In this document: piece after piece, positions 58,640-60,955 of the stretch
How the letters are laid out: every line of letters starts with the position of its first letter
How positions within the stretch are numbered: position 1 is the stretch's first letter
Made by a program: the position numbers and the translations under genes
The notes under the pieces: generated by a model
Seen by the model: only the letters and a program-made list of their open reading frames with translations
Told to the model about the DNA's origin: nothing
Databases searched by the model: none
Origin: Oscillospiraceae bacterium
GTDB taxonomy: Bacteria > Bacillota > Clostridia > Oscillospirales > Oscillospiraceae
Assembly: GCA_017409205.1 (NCBI GenBank)
Contig: JAFQTF010000022.1
Location: forward strand, 1-60,955
Length of the DNA: 60,955 nt
Direction of reading: 5' to 3'

Positions 58640-60955
58640 TTAGTCCTTCAGGGCAGCCTGTGCGGCAGCCAGACGTGCGATGGGCACACGGAAGGGGGAG
58701 CAGGAAACGTAGTCCAGGCCGATCTTGTGGCAGAACTCAACGGACATGGGGTCGCCGCCGTGCTCGCCGCAGATGCCGTAGTGCAGCTCCTTACCGGAAG
58801 CCTTACCCTTGGAGACAGCCATCTCCATCAGCATGCCGACGCCGGTCTGGTCCAGCTTGGCAAAGGGATCGTTCTCATAGATCTTGGAATCGTAGTAGGC
58901 GTTCAGGAACTTGCCTGCGTCATCGCGGGAGAAGCCGAAGGTCATCTGGGTCAGGTCGTTGGTACCGAAGCAGAAGAAGTCAGCTTCCTGAGCGATCTGG
59001 TCAGCAGTCAGGCAGGCTCTGGGGATCTCCATCATGGTGCCGACTTCGTACTTCAGATCGATATCGGAAGCAGCGATCTCAGCGTCAGCGGTCTTAACGA
59101 CAACGTCCTTGACGAACTTCAGTTCCTTGACTTCGCCGGTCAGGGGGATCATGATCTCGGGAACCAGGTTCCACTCGGGATGACGGCCCTTGACAGCCAG
59201 AGCTGCACGGATGACAGCCTTGGTCTGCATGGCAGCGATCTCAGGATAGGTGACAGCCAGACGGCAGCCACGGTGGCCCATCATGGGGTTGAACTCATGC
59301 AGGGAGGAGATGATGTCCTTGATCTGCTGAACGGTCTTGCCCTGAGTTGCGGCCAGAGCGGCAATGTCTTCCTCAGTGGTGGGAACGAACTCGTGCAGAG
59401 GGGGATCCAGGAAGCGGATGCAGACACGGTACTCTTCCATAGCCTCGTACAGGCCCTCGAAGTCAGCCTGCTGCATGGGCAGGATCTTCTCCAGAGCAGC
59501 TTCCCGCTCTTCCACGGTGTCAGCGCAGATCATCTCGCGGAAGGAACCGATACGGCCTTCCTCGAAGAACATGTGCTCGGTACGGCACAGGCCGATGCCT
59601 TCAGCGCCCAGGGAACGGGCCTTGATGGCGTCACGGGGGGAGTCGGCATTGGTGCGGACCTTCAGACGGCGGTACTGGTCAGCCCAAGCCATGATGCGGC
59701 CGAACTCGCCGGCGATTTCAGCTTCCTTGGTGGGGATGATGCCGTCGTAGATGCAGCCGGTGGAGCCATCCAGGGACAGGTAGTCGCCCTCGTGGTAGGT
59801 CTTGCCAGCCAGGACGAACTGCTTGTTCTCTTCGTCCATCTTGATCTCGGTGCAGCCGGAAACGCAGCAGGTGCCCATGCCGCGGGCAACGACAGCAGCG
59901 TGGGAGGTCATACCGCCGCGGACGGTCAGGATGCCCTGTGCAGCCATCATGCCTTCGATGTCTTCGGGAGAGGTCTCCAGACGAACCAGAACGACCTTCT
60001 CGCCGCGCTCTGCCCATGCCTTGGCATCTTCAGCGGTGAAGACGATCTTGCCGCAGGCAGCTCCGGGAGAAGCAGCCAGGGCCTTGCCCACAGGAGTTGC
60101 AGCCTTCAGGGCAGCAGCGTCGAACTGGGGATGCAGCAGGGTGTCCAGAGTACGGGGCTCGATCATGGCGACAGCCTTCTTCTCGTCGATCATGCCTTCG
60201 TCCACCAGGTCGCAGGCGATCTTCAGAGCAGCGGGAGCGGTACGCTTGCCGTTACGGGTCTGCAGCATATACAGCTTGCCGTTCTCAACGGTGAACTCCA
60301 TATCCTGCATATCACGGTAGTGGTCTTCCAGGATAGCGCAGACATTGGTGAACTGAGCAAAAGCCTCGGGGAACTTCTCAGCCATCTCGGAGATGGGCAT
60401 GGGAGTACGGACGCCGGCGACGACGTCTTCGCCCTGTGCGTTGGTCAGGAATTCGCCGAACAGCTTCTTCTCGCCGGTAGCGGGGTTACGGGTGAAAGCA
60501 ACGCCGGTGCCGCAGTCATCGCCCATGTTGCCGAAGGCCATGGACTGAACGTTAACGGCAGTACCCCAGGAGTAGGGGATATCGTTCTCGCGGCGGTAAA
60601 TGTTTGCACGGGGGTTGTCCCAGGAACGGAAAACGGCCTTGACAGCGCCCATCAGCTGCTCCTTGGGATCGGAGGGGAAGTCAGCACCGATCTTGTTGCG
60701 GTACTCAGCCTTGAACTGGTTGGCCAGTTCCTTCAGGTCCTCAGCGGTCAGGTCAACGTCCAGAGTGACGCCCTTCTTCTCCTTCATCTCATCGATGAGG
60801 ACTTCGAAGTACTTCTTGCCCACTTCCATAACGACATCGGAGTACATCTGGATAAAGCGGCGGTAGCAGTCATAAGCCCAACGGGGGTTGCCGGACTTGG
60901 CAGCCAGAACCTCCACCACCTCTTCGTTTAGGCCCAGGTTCAGGATGGTATCCAT
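58640..60955 (-). CDS. ppdK: Pyruvate phosphate dikinase, 5' end cut by the window
   Basis: Interconverts pyruvate + ATP + phosphate with PEP + AMP + PPi, a central step in anaerobic glycolysis or gluconeogenesis. 771 residues are in the window; about 100 N-terminal residues are missing, since the visible start MDTILNLGLN is an internal PPDK motif. Seen: the nucleotide-binding part (GNMGDDCGTGVAFTRNPATGEK), the phospho-His domain (GGMTSHAAVVARGMG), and the PEP barrel (GLCRTEHMFF, GTNDLTQMTFGFSRDD, and the catalytic Cys in GICGEHGGD). Confidence 0.96.
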   Translation of the reverse strand: MDTILNLGLNEEVVEVLAAKSGNPRWAYDCYRRFIQMYSDVVMEVGKKYFEVLIDEMKEKKGVTLDVDLTAEDLKELANQFKAEYRNKIGADFPSDPKEQLMGAVKAVFRSWDNPRANIYRRENDIPYSWGTAVNVQSMAFGNMGDDCGTGVAFTRNPATGEKKLFGEFLTNAQGEDVVAGVRTPMPISEMAEKFPEAFAQFTNVCAILEDHYRDMQDMEFTVENGKLYMLQTRNGKRTAPAALKIACDLVDEGMIDEKKAVAMIEPRTLDTLLHPQFDAAALKAATPVGKALAASPGAACGKIVFTAEDAKAWAERGEKVVLVRLETSPEDIEGMMAAQGILTVRGGMTSHAAVVARGMGTCCVSGCTEIKMDEENKQFVLAGKTYHEGDYLSLDGSTGCIYDGIIPTKEAEIAGEFGRIMAWADQYRRLKVRTNADSPRDAIKARSLGAEGIGLCRTEHMFFEEGRIGSFREMICADTVEEREAALEKILPMQQADFEGLYEAMEEYRVCIRFLDPPLHEFVPTTEEDIAALAATQGKTVQQIKDIISSLHEFNPMMGHRGCRLAVTYPEIAAMQTKAVIRAALAVKGRHPEWNLVPEIMIPLTGEVKELKFVKDVVVKTADAEIAASDIDLKYEVGTMMEIPRACLTADQIAQEADFFCFGTNDLTQMTFGFSRDDAGKFLNAYYDSKIYENDPFAKLDQTGVGMLMEMAVSKGKASGKELHYGICGEHGGDPMSVEFCHKIGLDYVSCSPFRVPIARLAAAQAALKD

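Noticed and set aside
1-60955. CRISPR arrays, prophage, insertion sequences, tRNA or rRNA genes
   Set aside because: No regularly spaced repeats, transposase or integrase motifs, tRNA cloverleaf or rRNA-like sequence were recognised; intergenic spaces are short and explained mostly by promoters and terminators.

Overview
The window reads as chromosomal DNA of a strictly anaerobic, fermentative gut Clostridia (probably Oscillospirales/Ruminococcaceae-like). The reasons are the moderately high GC, AGGAGG ribosome sites, rubrerythrin, pyruvate phosphate dikinase, Bacillota-type lipoprotein signals (LVAC/FAGC) with Ala/Pro-rich linkers, and the rpmH-rnpA-yidD-yidC-jag block. No rRNA, tRNA, CRISPR array, transposase or phage gene was recognised. 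Both ends cut genes: an AICAR transformylase on the left and ppdK on the right.

Layout. (1) 1-5.5 kb, + strand: late purine synthesis (AICAR transformylase, purD, single-chain purL). (2) 5.7-8.2 kb, - strand: a cytosolic GH13 alpha-glucosidase-type enzyme and rubrerythrin. (3) 8.4-18.4 kb, - strand: a nucleoside capture and salvage cluster in the order tdk, deoC, deoD, two unknown membrane proteins, deoB, cdd, then a BMP-type lipoprotein and its ABC transporter (NupOPQ-like). Nucleosides are imported, cleaved or deaminated, and the pentose is sent to glycolysis. (4) 18.6-22.8 kb: a DUF4349 lipoprotein, an ion-transporter-superfamily permease, and a KdpDE-like two-component system whose promoter matches that of the permease. 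(5) 22.9-28.1 kb, - strand: jag, yidC, yidD, rnpA, rpmH and typA. (6) 28.3-32.7 kb: an AraC regulator with a YesL-like protein, divergent from galK-galT. (7) 32.8-36.5 kb, + strand: trmB, mnmG and an M14 peptidase. (8) 36.5-50.3 kb: a probable sialic acid/amino-sugar locus with an Opp-type ABC transporter, N-acetylneuraminate lyase, an AGE-family epimerase, a CUT1 sugar ABC transporter, a DUF4091 protein and a divergent YhcH/NanQ-type gene. (9) 50.3-58.5 kb, - strand: a LytTR two-component system followed by two GH3 glycosidases and a GtrA-like protein. (10) ppdK.

The main discovery candidate is the Opp-type substrate-binding lipoprotein at 47832-49487. Its family motifs occur in circularly permuted order: the half that normally follows the DPRVRQAL motif comes first, right after the signal peptide and linker, and the half that normally precedes it comes last, ending where DPRVRQAL should begin. 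Five kb away, the membrane-anchored GH3 enzyme at 53369-56257 also has swapped domain order, a type already known in GH3. Two regulatory wirings can also be read from the DNA. One is an identical TTTACC-N5-TTWACC-N10-TATAAT layout before the KdpDE-like operon and the adjacent permease. The other is a LytTR-type direct repeat before the GH3 operon.

All calls rest on reading the sequence and on family knowledge; no database search was run.
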